NCBI GenBank assembly: GCA_017466725.1 | Contig: JAFTTP010000002.1 | Location: 131,492-195,491, forward strand | Direction of reading: 5' to 3' | Origin: Clostridia bacterium | Lineage (GTDB): Bacteria > Bacillota > Clostridia > Christensenellales > UBA1242 | Length of the DNA: 64,000 nucleotides | Made by a program: the position numbers and the translations under genes | The notes under the pieces: model-generated | Told to the model about the DNA's origin: nothing | The model's input: the letters and a program-made list of their open reading frames with translations, nothing else | Database searches by the model: none | In this document: in pieces, positions 51,725-61,269 of the stretch | Layout of the letters: each line of letters opens with the position of its first letter | How positions within the stretch are numbered: position 1 is the stretch's first letter

Positions 51725-52462
51725 TCAATAAATAGTGTCATTTAAATATAGCCCATTTGGCGGCATTGTCTGACCTGCCGATGCGCGATTTGCATTATTT
51801 AAGGCATCATACACTTGTTCAAGCGTTACCTTACCAAGACTATAATCTACCAGCGTACCTACAATTATGCGCACCATGTTATATAAAAAGCCATTTCCAG
51901 TCACAAGCACATCAATTTCTCGCTTATTTTTGCGCTTTACTTTAATATCAAAAATTGTTCGTTCAAAATTTGCCGCGCTTGTTGCAGAGCAACAAAATCC
52001 CCTGAAATTATGCGTGCCAATAAGCACATTTGCACACTCTTGCATCTTTTTTTCATCAAGGTCTTTTTTTACAAATCCATAATAATTTGCAGCAAAGGGC
52101 TGTTTATGGTCAGTAATCAAAATTTTATATAAATATTGTTTTTTCTTGATTGAAAATCTTGCATGAAAAGCTGCAGCCACCTCTTTTGCATCAACCACAG
52201 CAATATCTTGTGGCAGACGATTATTTATAATTTCTGGCAATTTATCAATAGGTATTGGCAAGTCAAAATCGAAATGGGCAGTCTGGTGAATAGCGTGAAC
52301 GCCTGCGTCTGTTCTGCCACTTCCAAACAATTCTATTTTTTGCCCAGTAGCCACAAAAAAAGCATCTTCAATTTCACCTTGAATTGTCTTCGCCTCAGGT
52401 TGTTTTTGCCAACCCGAATAATTTGTGCCATCATACTGAATTGTAATTAAAACTCTTTTCAT
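51725..52462 (-). CDS. truA: tRNA pseudouridine(38-40) synthase TruA
   Basis: The 245-residue enzyme has the catalytic Asp in GSGRTDAGVHA (about 48-58), the N-terminal YDGTNYSGWQKQ motif, and the C-terminal RIIVGTLVDYSLGKV. TruA modifies the anticodon arm of many tRNAs. It is 62 bases upstream of alaS on the same strand, so the two may be cotranscribed. Confidence 0.95.
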   Translation of the reverse strand: MKRVLITIQYDGTNYSGWQKQPEAKTIQGEIEDAFFVATGQKIELFGSGRTDAGVHAIHQTAHFDFDLPIPIDKLPEIINNRLPQDIAVVDAKEVAAAFHARFSIKKKQYLYKILITDHKQPFAANYYGFVKKDLDEKKMQECANVLIGTHNFRGFCCSATSAANFERTIFDIKVKRKNKREIDVLVTGNGFLYNMVRIIVGTLVDYSLGKVTLEQVYDALNNANRASAGQTMPPNGLYLNDTIY

Positions 52463-52522
52463 GATTTTATTATACTACATCTTCACAAAAATGTAAATTG
52501 AAATATTTTGCTTTTTAAATGA

Positions 52523-52551
52523 TTGACTATTTTTTTTAAAAATAATATACT
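52523..52551 (+). promoter_or_regulatory. Promoter of the PFOR gene
   Basis: TTGACT (52523-52528) and TATACT (52546-52551) are exactly 17 bases apart. AGGAGAA follows 17 bases before the ATG region at 52568. The strong match fits a highly expressed enzyme. Confidence 0.85.
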
Positions 52552-52567
52552 TAAACTAGGAGAAATT

Positions 52568-55500
52568 ATGAAAAAACAAATTATTGATGGCTGCACAGCA
52601 GCCGCACAAGTGGCATATAAACTATCTCAGGTTATACCTATCTACCCAATTACACCATCATCGCCTATGGCAGAATATTGCACCGCAAAAGCGGCAAAAG
52701 GCGAAAAAAACCTTTTAGGGCAAAATGTTAAAATGATTGAAATGCAATCTGAAGCAGGCGTTGCGGGCCTTATGCATGGTGCACTGCTTGGACACAGTTT
52801 GTCTTCAACATTTTCATCAAGTCAAGGATTGCTTTTAATGATACCAAATATGTATAAAATGGTTGGCGAATGCCTGCCTGGTGTTATGCATATTGCCTCT
52901 CGTTCAGTCGCGTCTCATGCACTATCAATTTTCTGCGACCACTCTGACATAATGGCAACTCGCAGCACCGGTTTTGCAATGATTGGTTCAAATTCCGTTC
53001 AAGAGGCGCATCACATGGCGGTGGCAGCACATCTTGTTGCACTTGAAAACAGCGCGCCTGTTATGCACTTTTTTGACGGTTTTAGAACAAGTCACGAAAT
53101 TCAAAAAATTTCAATTTTTGAAGAAAGCGAGTTGAAAACCATATTTGGCAATTTACTTGAACAATACAATCATAGTATAAGCGACTTACAATTTGGCACA
53201 GCACAAAACCCTGACACATTTTTTCAAAATAGAGTTCGAAATTCAATTCACTATAAAAATCTTTCAGCAAAAATTGAAGACGCATTCAACAAAGTTAATT
53301 CAATTGCAAATACAAATTATCACAGTTTTGAATATGTTGGTCATCCTCAAGCAGAAAATGTTGTGGTGTCTATGGGGTCATCTTGCGAAACGATTGAACA
53401 ATATATACAAGCAAACTCTAATGCAAAGATTGGGCTTATTAAGGTGCGTGTATACAGACCTTTCGACAAAGACTTGTTTATTAAAGCCATCCCTGCAAGC
53501 GCAAAAAACATAACTGTACTTGACCGCACCCTTGAAAATGGATGCTGCGCACCTTTATACCTCGACTGCGCATCTGCAATTCAATCTTGCAACAAAGGTG
53601 TAAAATTATACAGCGGTATTTACGGCGTTGGCGGCAAAGAGTTTACACCATCGCATGTTCATACAATCTATCAAAACATGACTGGTGCAAAGAAAAGCAA
53701 TTTTACAATTGGTATAACCGACGATATGGGCAATTCATCTCTTGAAATCATGCCTTACACCCTTCAAAACAACAATTTTGAAATTAAAATTTTGGGATTA
53801 GGCTCTGACGGATCTGTTTCTGCAAGCAAAACAACCATCAAAATTTTAGGTGACAAACTCAACAAGAATGTTCAAGGATATTTTGAATATGACTCTAAAA
53901 AATCTGGCAGTTTAACCGTTTCTCACCTTAGAATAAGTGACAAGCAAATTCAAAGCGAATATCTGCTTGAAAACGCAAACATCATTTCAATCAACAACTT
54001 TTCATTTGTAAACAAATATGACTGCTTAACTGGGCTTAAAGTAAACGGAACTGTGCTTTTAAACACAATTTTCAACGTTGATGAATTAAATAAAGTGTTA
54101 CCCATTTCTTTTGTAAATACGCTCAAAGAAAAACATGCAAAATTGTATATTATTGATGGACAAAAAATTGCCCGCGAAAACAATTTAGGCAGCAAAATTA
54201 ATATAATCATGCAAACAGCCCTACTTAAAACGTCTTGCTTTATGAGTGAAAAGGAAATAGAGGCTGAACTTACTTTAAGTATATCAAAAACATTTGCAAT
54301 TAAAGGGCAAGATGTGGTCACAAAAAATATCTCTGCTATGAAAGATGCTCTATCTTCAATCGCTCAGGTGGTCATCACATCATTAAGTGGGATTGAAACA
54401 GTCCAATCAAAGTCATATGATGATGAATTTTACAACAATATTATGAAACCTATTGCATCTCAACAAGGCAATACAATTGAAGTATCAAAATTTTCTAAAG
54501 ATGGCAGCGTACCGTTGGAAACAACTAAATTTGAAAAACGTAACATTGCATCAAGACTTCCTCAATGGATAAAAGAAAACTGTGTACAATGCGGCCACTG
54601 CGTGCTTGCATGCCCTCACAGCGCACTTTCATCTTTGCTTGTTGAAAAAACAAACAGCGACGACACCTTTGCAAATGCACTTGGCTTAAAAGATAAAATG
54701 TTTAAAATTTTGCTTTCACCTGAAGACTGCACAGGCTGCGGAGTTTGTGCAAAAACATGCCCAGCAATCAAAAAAGCTATTGAAATGTTTGGCGCAGAAC
54801 AACTTTTAGAAGAAAAACGCGCGGAGTATGAACAATACAAAAACTGCCCTACCACAACTCAAAATCTATTTTCAACATCAACTGCAAAGGGGCTACAATT
54901 CAATAAGAGTTTATTTGAATTTTCAGGCGCATGTGCAGGCTGCGGCGAAACACCTTATATTAAAATTCTTACCATGCTTAACGGCAGCAATTTAATGATT
55001 GCAAATGCAACTGGCTGCTCTTCAATCTATGGCGGCACATATTCCTCATGCCCATATGGTAAAGACGAAAATGGTGGAATTTTCTGGGCAAATAGCTTAT
55101 TTGAAGATAACAGCGAGTTTGGGCTTGGCATGAAACTTGCAAATGCTTTTACAAAAAATAAAGATAAAAAAGTTTGGATAATCGGCGGAGATGGCTGGGC
55201 AAATGATATAGGTTATGGCGGAATTGACCACGTTTTAGCAAGCGGTGAAAATGTAAATATTTTAGTACTTGACAATCAAAGTTACTCAAATACAGGCGGC
55301 CAAGCAAGCAAGGCAACACCAACCGGTGCAAGCGTAAAGCTTGCAGAAGGCGGCAAAACAACGCGTAAGAAAAACTTGGGACAAATTGCACTGGCATATA
55401 AAGATGTGTTTGTAGGACAAATTGCACTTGGTGGCGACATCAACCACGCAATTAAAACACTTAAAGATGCACAAGACTATAATGGAACAAGCATCGTGAT

Positions 55501-55783
55501 TGCATACGCCCCTTGTATCAATCAAGGACTTGAGCTCTCAGACATGATGACAAGTTCTCGCAAGGCGGTACAAAGCGGTTTCTGGCCAATTTACACATAT
55601 AATCCTGCAAACGGACAGCTTATATTAAAAAGCGACTATAATGAAGACCTTTACAGTGAATTTTTAAATTCTCAGCGCAGATTCTCTCTTACGGTTGAAA
55701 ATGGCAAACAACACCTTCTTGAACAACAAAAATTTCAAGCCAAAGAAGACGTTGAATACCTTAAAGACAAATCAAATAAATAA
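52568..55783 (+). CDS. nifJ: Pyruvate:ferredoxin (flavodoxin) oxidoreductase
   Basis: Read from the ATG at 52568 (KKQIIDGCTAAAQVAYKLSQ), the single-chain enzyme has 1071 residues. PFOR makes acetyl-CoA, CO2 and reduced ferredoxin from pyruvate and is the key enzyme of clostridial energy metabolism. Visible parts are the pyruvate-binding IYPITPSSPMAEY near the start, a ferredoxin-like domain with CVQCGHCVLACPHSAL and CTGCGVCAKTCPA (two 4Fe-4S clusters), the proximal cluster ACAGCGETPY, and the thiamine site GDGWANDIGYGGIDHVLASG followed by NQSYSNTGGQASKATPTG. It is about 100 residues shorter than the usual 1170, mainly in the region before the ferredoxin domain (about 420-640), which is poorly conserved here. 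Confidence 0.95.
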   Translation: MKKQIIDGCTAAAQVAYKLSQVIPIYPITPSSPMAEYCTAKAAKGEKNLLGQNVKMIEMQSEAGVAGLMHGALLGHSLSSTFSSSQGLLLMIPNMYKMVGECLPGVMHIASRSVASHALSIFCDHSDIMATRSTGFAMIGSNSVQEAHHMAVAAHLVALENSAPVMHFFDGFRTSHEIQKISIFEESELKTIFGNLLEQYNHSISDLQFGTAQNPDTFFQNRVRNSIHYKNLSAKIEDAFNKVNSIANTNYHSFEYVGHPQAENVVVSMGSSCETIEQYIQANSNAKIGLIKVRVYRPFDKDLFIKAIPASAKNITVLDRTLENGCCAPLYLDCASAIQSCNKGVKLYSGIYGVGGKEFTPSHVHTIYQNMTGAKKSNFTIGITDDMGNSSLEIMPYTLQNNNFEIKILGLGSDGSVSASKTTIKILGDKLNKNVQGYFEYDSKKSGSLTVSHLRISDKQIQSEYLLENANIISINNFSFVNKYDCLTGLKVNGTVLLNTIFNVDELNKVLPISFVNTLKEKHAKLYIIDGQKIARENNLGSKINIIMQTALLKTSCFMSEKEIEAELTLSISKTFAIKGQDVVTKNISAMKDALSSIAQVVITSLSGIETVQSKSYDDEFYNNIMKPIASQQGNTIEVSKFSKDGSVPLETTKFEKRNIASRLPQWIKENCVQCGHCVLACPHSALSSLLVEKTNSDDTFANALGLKDKMFKILLSPEDCTGCGVCAKTCPAIKKAIEMFGAEQLLEEKRAEYEQYKNCPTTTQNLFSTSTAKGLQFNKSLFEFSGACAGCGETPYIKILTMLNGSNLMIANATGCSSIYGGTYSSCPYGKDENGGIFWANSLFEDNSEFGLGMKLANAFTKNKDKKVWIIGGDGWANDIGYGGIDHVLASGENVNILVLDNQSYSNTGGQASKATPTGASVKLAEGGKTTRKKNLGQIALAYKDVFVGQIALGGDINHAIKTLKDAQDYNGTSIVIAYAPCINQGLELSDMMTSSRKAVQSGFWPIYTYNPANGQLILKSDYNEDLYSEFLNSQRRFSLTVENGKQHLLEQQKFQAKEDVEYLKDKSNK

Positions 55784-55785
55784 TA

Positions 55786-55812
55786 AAAAACAGCATTTAA
55801 AATGCTGTTTTT
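55786..55812. terminator. Bidirectional terminator between PFOR and the BspA-like gene
   Basis: AAAAACAGCATT and AATGCTGTTTTT pair around TAA between two convergent genes, with A and T flanks on both sides. Confidence 0.85.
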
Positions 55813-55814
55813 AT

Positions 55815-57593
55815 TTATGAATTTTTAAGTGTCAAGTAATATTCAGTTGTTGCATAAGTATGGTCAACCTTTGTCGAATCATAACTTACTGCACCAACAA
55901 GTTTTGTACAACTAGCAAACATTGAAGCACTACTAGTGACAGATGTAGTCGACCACAAATTGCTTACATAAATTGTTGTGAGTGAAGAGCAAGAAGCAAA
56001 CATACCCTTCATATTGTCAACACTTGATGTATCAAAACTTGATAAATCTAGAGTGCTAAGACCGTTACAAGTATAAAACATATTATTCATATACTTAACT
56101 TTTGACGTGCTAAAACTTGATACATCTATGTTTTTAAGACCACTACAAGACTGAAACATACAACGCATATCTATCACGTTTGATGTGTCAAAAGCTGATA
56201 AATCTAAACTCGTTAAAGTTTTACACGAGTTGAACATAAATGACATATCTGTTACTTTTGAGGTTGCGAAAGATGATAAGTCAACACTTGTTAATCTTTG
56301 ACAGCCAGTAAACATGGCACTCATGTTTGTCACATCAGCTGTATTGATATTATTAAACTGAATTGTTTCAAGCAAATTATATCCACCAAACATACTATCT
56401 GCTGATGCAGGCAATTTTATTATGGCATCCGAAAGCACATAAAGGGCTGAACCGTTTGAGTAAGCAAGGACGCTTCCATCCGCATTTCCACTCACATCCA
56501 CACCAGTAAGTCCCGCAATCAAGTTTACACTTCCGTTATTTAAATAAGTAGAATCAGAATCATAAAAGTCAAAATAAATGGCTGTTTCGTTGTTATATAT
56601 ATCTTTAAAAGTTTCAACACTCAACGTTTCAACTAATGTAAGATACCCATCTGTTGTTGCGTAAGTATGGTCATCCTTTGTCGCATCATAACTGATTGCA
56701 CCAACAAGATTTGTGCAATTGGTAAACATATCTGAACTAGTTGTAACAGCCTCAGTGCTCCATAAATTGCTTACATAAATTGATGCGAGTGATACACAAC
56801 CTCTAAACATATAAGACATAGCTTCTACGTTAGATGTATTAAAAGATGACAAATCTAGTTCTGGCAATGATGCACATCCAGTAAACATCTGTGCCATTGT
56901 GGTAACATTTCTTGTGTCAAAATTTGTCAAATCTAGAGTCGTCAAAGAAGAGCAATTTCCAAAAAGTGAAAACATAAATATAACTTTTTCGGTATTAAAT
57001 GAAGATACATCCAAGTTTTGAAGATTTGTACAACCAGAAAACATGTAGTTCATATGTGTAACAGCTGCGGTATTAAAGGATGACAAATTCAAACTTGTTA
57101 AAGCCGAACAATTTTGAAATAAAGCAGTCATATTTGTCACAGCTGCTGTATTAACAGCATTGAAGTAGACTGCGGTTAATTGATTATATCCATAAAACAT
57201 CTCTGACACATCACGAGGCATGGTGATTTTTTCTGCGCACAAAACATACAAATTGCTGCCATCAGAATATGCTTTGATGCTGTTGTCACTGCTGTATGTT
57301 GTATCAGTTAAATCAGTTGCAGTTAAACCTGCTATAAGATTTGCACTGCCGTCTATAGAATAGGTTTCCCCCTGCCATTCATCGTACACATCAAAATATA
57401 TTATGCTTTCATCATTGTATGCGCCTTGAAATTTAGACAGGCTTAAAACTGGCGAGGTAAATTCATATGCAATGTCTAAATATGCATTTACACCTGCATT
57501 AGTCAATGCAAAAATGCCCATTCCCATGCCAATGAAAATGAGACAACTAAATAGTATTATATATATAGTATTTCTTGCTTTACTTCGTATCAC
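55815..57593 (-). CDS. BspA-like surface protein with DUF285 leucine-rich repeats
   Basis: The 592-residue product has an N-terminal membrane or signal segment (IYIILFSCLIFIGMGMGIFAL). Two tandem halves follow (about 45-320 and 325-590). Each begins with a YFDxYD and NLIAGLT block, then has repeats of about 23 residues of the form F-N-T-x-x-V-x-x-M-x-x-M-F-x-x-C-x-x-L-x-x-L-D-L-S-S (DUF285/BspA type), and ends in V-S-N-L-W-S-T and VxYDxTKxDHTYATT. Such proteins bind host matrix or other microbes and are common in gut and oral bacteria. There is no sortase motif, so the N-terminal anchor or secretion is expected. Confidence 0.88.
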   Translation of the reverse strand: MIRSKARNTIYIILFSCLIFIGMGMGIFALTNAGVNAYLDIAYEFTSPVLSLSKFQGAYNDESIIYFDVYDEWQGETYSIDGSANLIAGLTATDLTDTTYSSDNSIKAYSDGSNLYVLCAEKITMPRDVSEMFYGYNQLTAVYFNAVNTAAVTNMTALFQNCSALTSLNLSSFNTAAVTHMNYMFSGCTNLQNLDVSSFNTEKVIFMFSLFGNCSSLTTLDLTNFDTRNVTTMAQMFTGCASLPELDLSSFNTSNVEAMSYMFRGCVSLASIYVSNLWSTEAVTTSSDMFTNCTNLVGAISYDATKDDHTYATTDGYLTLVETLSVETFKDIYNNETAIYFDFYDSDSTYLNNGSVNLIAGLTGVDVSGNADGSVLAYSNGSALYVLSDAIIKLPASADSMFGGYNLLETIQFNNINTADVTNMSAMFTGCQRLTSVDLSSFATSKVTDMSFMFNSCKTLTSLDLSAFDTSNVIDMRCMFQSCSGLKNIDVSSFSTSKVKYMNNMFYTCNGLSTLDLSSFDTSSVDNMKGMFASCSSLTTIYVSNLWSTTSVTSSASMFASCTKLVGAVSYDSTKVDHTYATTEYYLTLKNS

Positions 57594-57678
57594 ATTTTTA
57601 TTTTAACACCTTTTGATGTAAATATCAACTAAATTAACTGATTTTTCGACAACAAAATAAAAAACGCTCCTCATGCAT

Positions 57679-57804
57679 TTAACTTTCACTTACATTCTTG
57701 TTTTTCATTTTTTTTATTTTTAATTTTTTGAAAATGACTACAACGCCTAAACATAGCGGAATTGCAGCCAAAAGAAAGGTTGCAGCAAGCAATAAATATG
57801 TCAT
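57679..57804 (-). CDS. Small 41-residue membrane protein
   Basis: The frame starts at ATG 57804, four bases after the stop of the gene at 57808, and ends at 57679. The product TYLLLAATFLLAAIPLCLGVVVIFK is a single span with a very basic tail (KLKIKKMKNKNVSES). An AGGTG inside the end of the preceding gene and coupling to its stop would support translation. No family is known. Confidence 0.5.
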   Translation of the reverse strand: MTYLLLAATFLLAAIPLCLGVVVIFKKLKIKKMKNKNVSES

Positions 57805-57807
57805 CAC

Positions 57808-58722
57808 CTAAACCACCACCGCTTTTACACTTTCGCCGCTTTCAGCATCTTGATAAGACAGCCAATAACCAAAATTTTGCGGATTTTCTTGGTCAAGAGG
57901 GAACCATGTAGGATGGCCAGATAACTGTCTTGGAGGCAATTCTTGATAAACGCCAGGCACCCCATAACAAATATATTTTAAATGTTCATCTTCGCTGATT
58001 AAACCCAAAACATAAAAATTGCCTTCTGCATCTACCTTTACTTTCACCCATTTAGAATTTGGTATTAAATTTTGCAAATATTCCTCGGTAGGATTTTCTT
58101 CAAACAATTGGTCTAGCTGCTCTTTAATTTCATAGTAGAAATTTTGATTATTTTCTGCAATCTCATCATCTTCCTCGCAAACATCAATATTTGAAGATAA
58201 ACTTTCAGTCAATTTTTGCTCGAAATAAAACTGTTTATACTTACAATATTCACAATTGCCAATGCATTTATCAATTTCTTCCTCAATTTCGTTTTGCAAT
58301 TGGTCATCATAGTCAATTCCATGTTCATCTAAAATTTGTTCAACCTGACGCATGCCGCTGCTTTGCGATAGTGCAGAAATGACATCATCGAAAACACTTT
58401 CTCCACTTCCATTAACATTACCGTACAAAATTGCTGTTGTCTCACCTTTAGAAATATTGACCACTGCACATGAGAAATTATCAGGCAATTTTTTTAAACC
58501 AGAGCCAAAACTATACACCATATTTTCCGTCCGCGACAGCCCCGCTTTTTCAACTTGTCCATCGGCATAAATACCTAAGCTGATAATGCCAAGTGGCTCA
58601 TTAGTAAAATTATACAATCTAAGTTTTCCTCTTGTTTCATAACCATCATTTTCTATTGTCAAAATGGCCTTTTTATCGCTACCATCGGTTGATTTTAGCA
58701 CTAAACTTTTTTTCATAAACAT
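57808..58722 (-). CDS. Unknown protein with conserved C-terminal module
   Basis: The ATG at 58722 (FMKKSLVLKSTDGSD) is favoured because AGAGGTG lies at about 58729-58735. The product of about 304 residues has an N-terminal beta domain (1-120; LRLYNFTNEPLGIISLGIYADG). An acidic centre carries a CEYCKYK cysteine pair, and the C-terminal module (WVKVKVDAEGNFYVLGLI, then YICYGVPGVYQELPP and WFPLDQENPQNFGYWLSYQDAESGE) looks well conserved. No catalytic motif is recognisable. Just upstream on the minus strand is a TATAAT (about 58745), so it has its own promoter. It is followed by the small membrane gene. Confidence 0.7.
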   Translation of the reverse strand: MFMKKSLVLKSTDGSDKKAILTIENDGYETRGKLRLYNFTNEPLGIISLGIYADGQVEKAGLSRTENMVYSFGSGLKKLPDNFSCAVVNISKGETTAILYGNVNGSGESVFDDVISALSQSSGMRQVEQILDEHGIDYDDQLQNEIEEEIDKCIGNCEYCKYKQFYFEQKLTESLSSNIDVCEEDDEIAENNQNFYYEIKEQLDQLFEENPTEEYLQNLIPNSKWVKVKVDAEGNFYVLGLISEDEHLKYICYGVPGVYQELPPRQLSGHPTWFPLDQENPQNFGYWLSYQDAESGESVKAVVV

Positions 58723-58802
58723 AAAAAACACCTCTTTATATATTATACAAAAAAGGTGTTTTAAATGATTGTTTAATTTTAATAGTTCATGTCGAATTTA
58801 GT

Positions 58803-60764
58803 CTACTTTGAAAGATTTTTTAAAATTTTTCGAGCAATATCTTTGCTATCAAATCCTGCTTTCTTATAAACGTCATCGCCATTTCCGCTGCCTTGATATT
58901 CATCTACTGAAACAACAATGCCATCTCTTCCAACAAACTTATACCATATTGGGTCGTTTGACGCTTCGATTGCAACAGTAAGTTTTGCATCTGGTTGCAA
59001 AACTTTTGATTTATAGTGTGCAGTTTGACGCTCAAACAATTCAACGCAAGGCATAGATACAACTGAAACATCCAGTTTTTTCTTTAATTCTTCGGCAACT
59101 TGAAGTGCAATTGCAACCTCAGTTCCGCTTGCCAGCAGAACGACATCCGCTTTGTTTTTAGCTGGCAACAATACATATCCGCCTTGTAATGCCTCTTTAA
59201 ATTGCCCATCAACAATTGGCATTTGTTGGCTTGATAAAATCATTGCAAGTGGACCTCGTTCATCAAAGTATGTTTTATATCCGGCAAGCATCTCATTTGC
59301 ATCGCATGGTCTGAAAACATTTAACCCTATAATTGAACGCAAGTTTGCAATTTGTTCTATTGGCTGCAAAGTTACACCAGGCTGACCAATTTTAATGCTG
59401 TCATGACTAAATAAATACAAAGTATTCAATTTCATCAGTGCAGACATTTTAATTGCAGGCAGCATATAACTTGCATAAGCAAGAAGTGTACTTGCAAACG
59501 GATTAAAATCTTCATATAGCGCTATACCATTACAAATAGCAGCCATAGCATGTTCTCTTAGGCCAAAATGGAAATTTCTTCCACGTCTATTTGCTGTCGA
59601 GAAATAACCTACATTGTCAATATTACTTAATGTAAAACGCGTAGCGTCAGCACTGCCGCCCACAACTTGATTAAGCTTTTGCGAAATCTCGTTTAAAACC
59701 AAATGGTTGAGTTCTCGTCCGCTTAGCCCCTCCCACTTATAACTATTATGAGAAAGTTTTTCTATATCCAACTTTTTCTTATCAAAAAATGAGTTGAATT
59801 GACGATATAACACAGGGTTTGAAGTTGCATAAACTGCTAAATCTTGATTCCATTTTTCATGAGTTAACTTTCCTTGACGAGTTGTAGCCATGCACCAGTC
59901 TCTGACATCATTTGGCACATAAAAGTTCTCAAAAACGCCTAATGATTTGTTGAATCTCTTTAGTTCTTCACTTGTTAACGCAGCCTCATGCACGGAAGAA
60001 GTACCTTCTTTTGATGTCCCAACGCCAATGATTGTTTTAAAGATGATAATTGTAGGCTTTGTTGATTTTTTTGCACGATAAAGCGCTTTAGAACATGCGA
60101 AATAGTCATTTCCTTTTTGGCACCGAATAACGTTCCATCCCATAGCACTAAATTTTCTTGCCACATTTTCACGATTTGACGCATTAAGACTTCCATCACT
60201 TGTCACATCATTTGAATCATATAAAAGGATTAGTTTAGAAAGGTTTAGCGTTCCGGCAAGGCTGCACGCCTCTTGCGCAACACCCTCCATCAAATCGCCA
60301 TCGCCAACCAAACAATAAGTATAGTGGTCAATAATTGGAAAGCCTACACTATTGAAACGTTCTGCCAACATGCTTTGAGAAATTGCCATACCAACAGCAT
60401 TTGCAACGCCTTGACCAGGCAAACCGGTTGTGGCCTCAACGCCATCAGTCACTTGATGCGTTGGATATGCTGGAGTTTTACTGCCAAGTTTTCTCAAACT
60501 TTTAAGGTCTTGCAAAGTAACGTCAAAACCAAATAAAGACAGCAACGTATAATATAAAGGCGCAGCATGCCCGGACGACAAAACCAACCTATCTCTATTC
60601 AAAAAGTCTGTATCAGACACATCAAAACTATAATGCTCTTTAAACAAAGCAAGCATAATTGCACTTGAACCAAGTGAAGAGCCTATCTGGCCACTACCAG
60701 CAGCCACAATTGATTGCGCCGTTAACGATTTTACATAATTTAATGTTTTATTGGCAATTTTCAT
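58803..60764 (-). CDS. tkt: Transketolase
   Basis: The 653-residue thiamine diphosphate enzyme moves two-carbon units in the pentose phosphate pathway. Key parts are RDRLVLSSGHAAPLYYTLL, the thiamine site GDGDLMEGVAQEACSLAGTLNLSKLILLYDSN (GDG to N), FGLREHAMAAICNGIALY with the catalytic Glu of the pyrimidine domain, and FSHDSIKIGQPGVTLQPIEQ. The family's PHQ-type C-terminal end is present (VSMPCVELFERQ). It overlaps the upstream small gene by 17 bases. Confidence 0.96.
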   Translation of the reverse strand: MKIANKTLNYVKSLTAQSIVAAGSGQIGSSLGSSAIMLALFKEHYSFDVSDTDFLNRDRLVLSSGHAAPLYYTLLSLFGFDVTLQDLKSLRKLGSKTPAYPTHQVTDGVEATTGLPGQGVANAVGMAISQSMLAERFNSVGFPIIDHYTYCLVGDGDLMEGVAQEACSLAGTLNLSKLILLYDSNDVTSDGSLNASNRENVARKFSAMGWNVIRCQKGNDYFACSKALYRAKKSTKPTIIIFKTIIGVGTSKEGTSSVHEAALTSEELKRFNKSLGVFENFYVPNDVRDWCMATTRQGKLTHEKWNQDLAVYATSNPVLYRQFNSFFDKKKLDIEKLSHNSYKWEGLSGRELNHLVLNEISQKLNQVVGGSADATRFTLSNIDNVGYFSTANRRGRNFHFGLREHAMAAICNGIALYEDFNPFASTLLAYASYMLPAIKMSALMKLNTLYLFSHDSIKIGQPGVTLQPIEQIANLRSIIGLNVFRPCDANEMLAGYKTYFDERGPLAMILSSQQMPIVDGQFKEALQGGYVLLPAKNKADVVLLASGTEVAIALQVAEELKKKLDVSVVSMPCVELFERQTAHYKSKVLQPDAKLTVAIEASNDPIWYKFVGRDGIVVSVDEYQGSGNGDDVYKKAGFDSKDIARKILKNLSK

Positions 60765-61218
60765 AATATTCTCCTATTTTTGTGATAACCAAGTTTACGC
60801 ATTTTTTTACATATTTTTGTTCTACAGAAACTGTAATATGACTGTTTTGAGCAAGAAATTTATCTCTTGCCGCATAATCAATTTGACTTGGCACTTTATC
60901 TTGTTTGCCCTGTGGCAATTGAATGTATACAATTAAGGAATTTGTAAAAAGGTCGCTATAAGATTTAAATAAATCGTAACTTACAGACAAAACTGTGTTT
61001 TCATATTCGCTACAATTCCGAACTACACCTTTTTCTCGCTTTTTAAAGTACTCCAGCCCACATTTAGCAATAACTTCTTTTGGATTGATTAGGTCATAAA
61101 TAATCATCTCTTCACAGTTGGCATTAAACATATCAAGGTTGCCTGCCACACCTTGCCCCACCGACTTACAAAATTTATCATTTAATGACACTAACGCTAT
61201 ATTGATTGGTTTATTCAT
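60748..61218 (-). CDS. Shikimate-kinase-like protein lacking the P-loop
   Basis: The ATG at 61218 is taken; earlier in-frame starts lack support. The product of about 156 residues reads like AroK after its P-loop: KEVIAKCGLEYFKKREKGVVRN is the AroK-type helix (IAxxGExxFRxxE), and the order of strands to YIQLPQGKQ and ARDKFLAQNSHITVSVEQ fits the NMP-kinase fold. The N-terminal position that should hold GxxGxGKS is DKFCKSVGQGVAGNLD, which lacks the P-loop lysine motif. It is therefore a likely non-catalytic relative, placed 17 bases into tkt. A TTGAGA/TATCAT pair ends seven bases before the ATG, so the message may be leaderless. The assignment rests on a limited similarity. Confidence 0.5.
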   Translation of the reverse strand: MNKPINIALVSLNDKFCKSVGQGVAGNLDMFNANCEEMIIYDLINPKEVIAKCGLEYFKKREKGVVRNCSEYENTVLSVSYDLFKSYSDLFTNSLIVYIQLPQGKQDKVPSQIDYAARDKFLAQNSHITVSVEQKYVKKCVNLVITKIGEYYENCQ

Positions 61219-61269
61219 ACAATATATGATAACACAAATCAAGCGATTCTCAAATAAAAATAAAGGATT

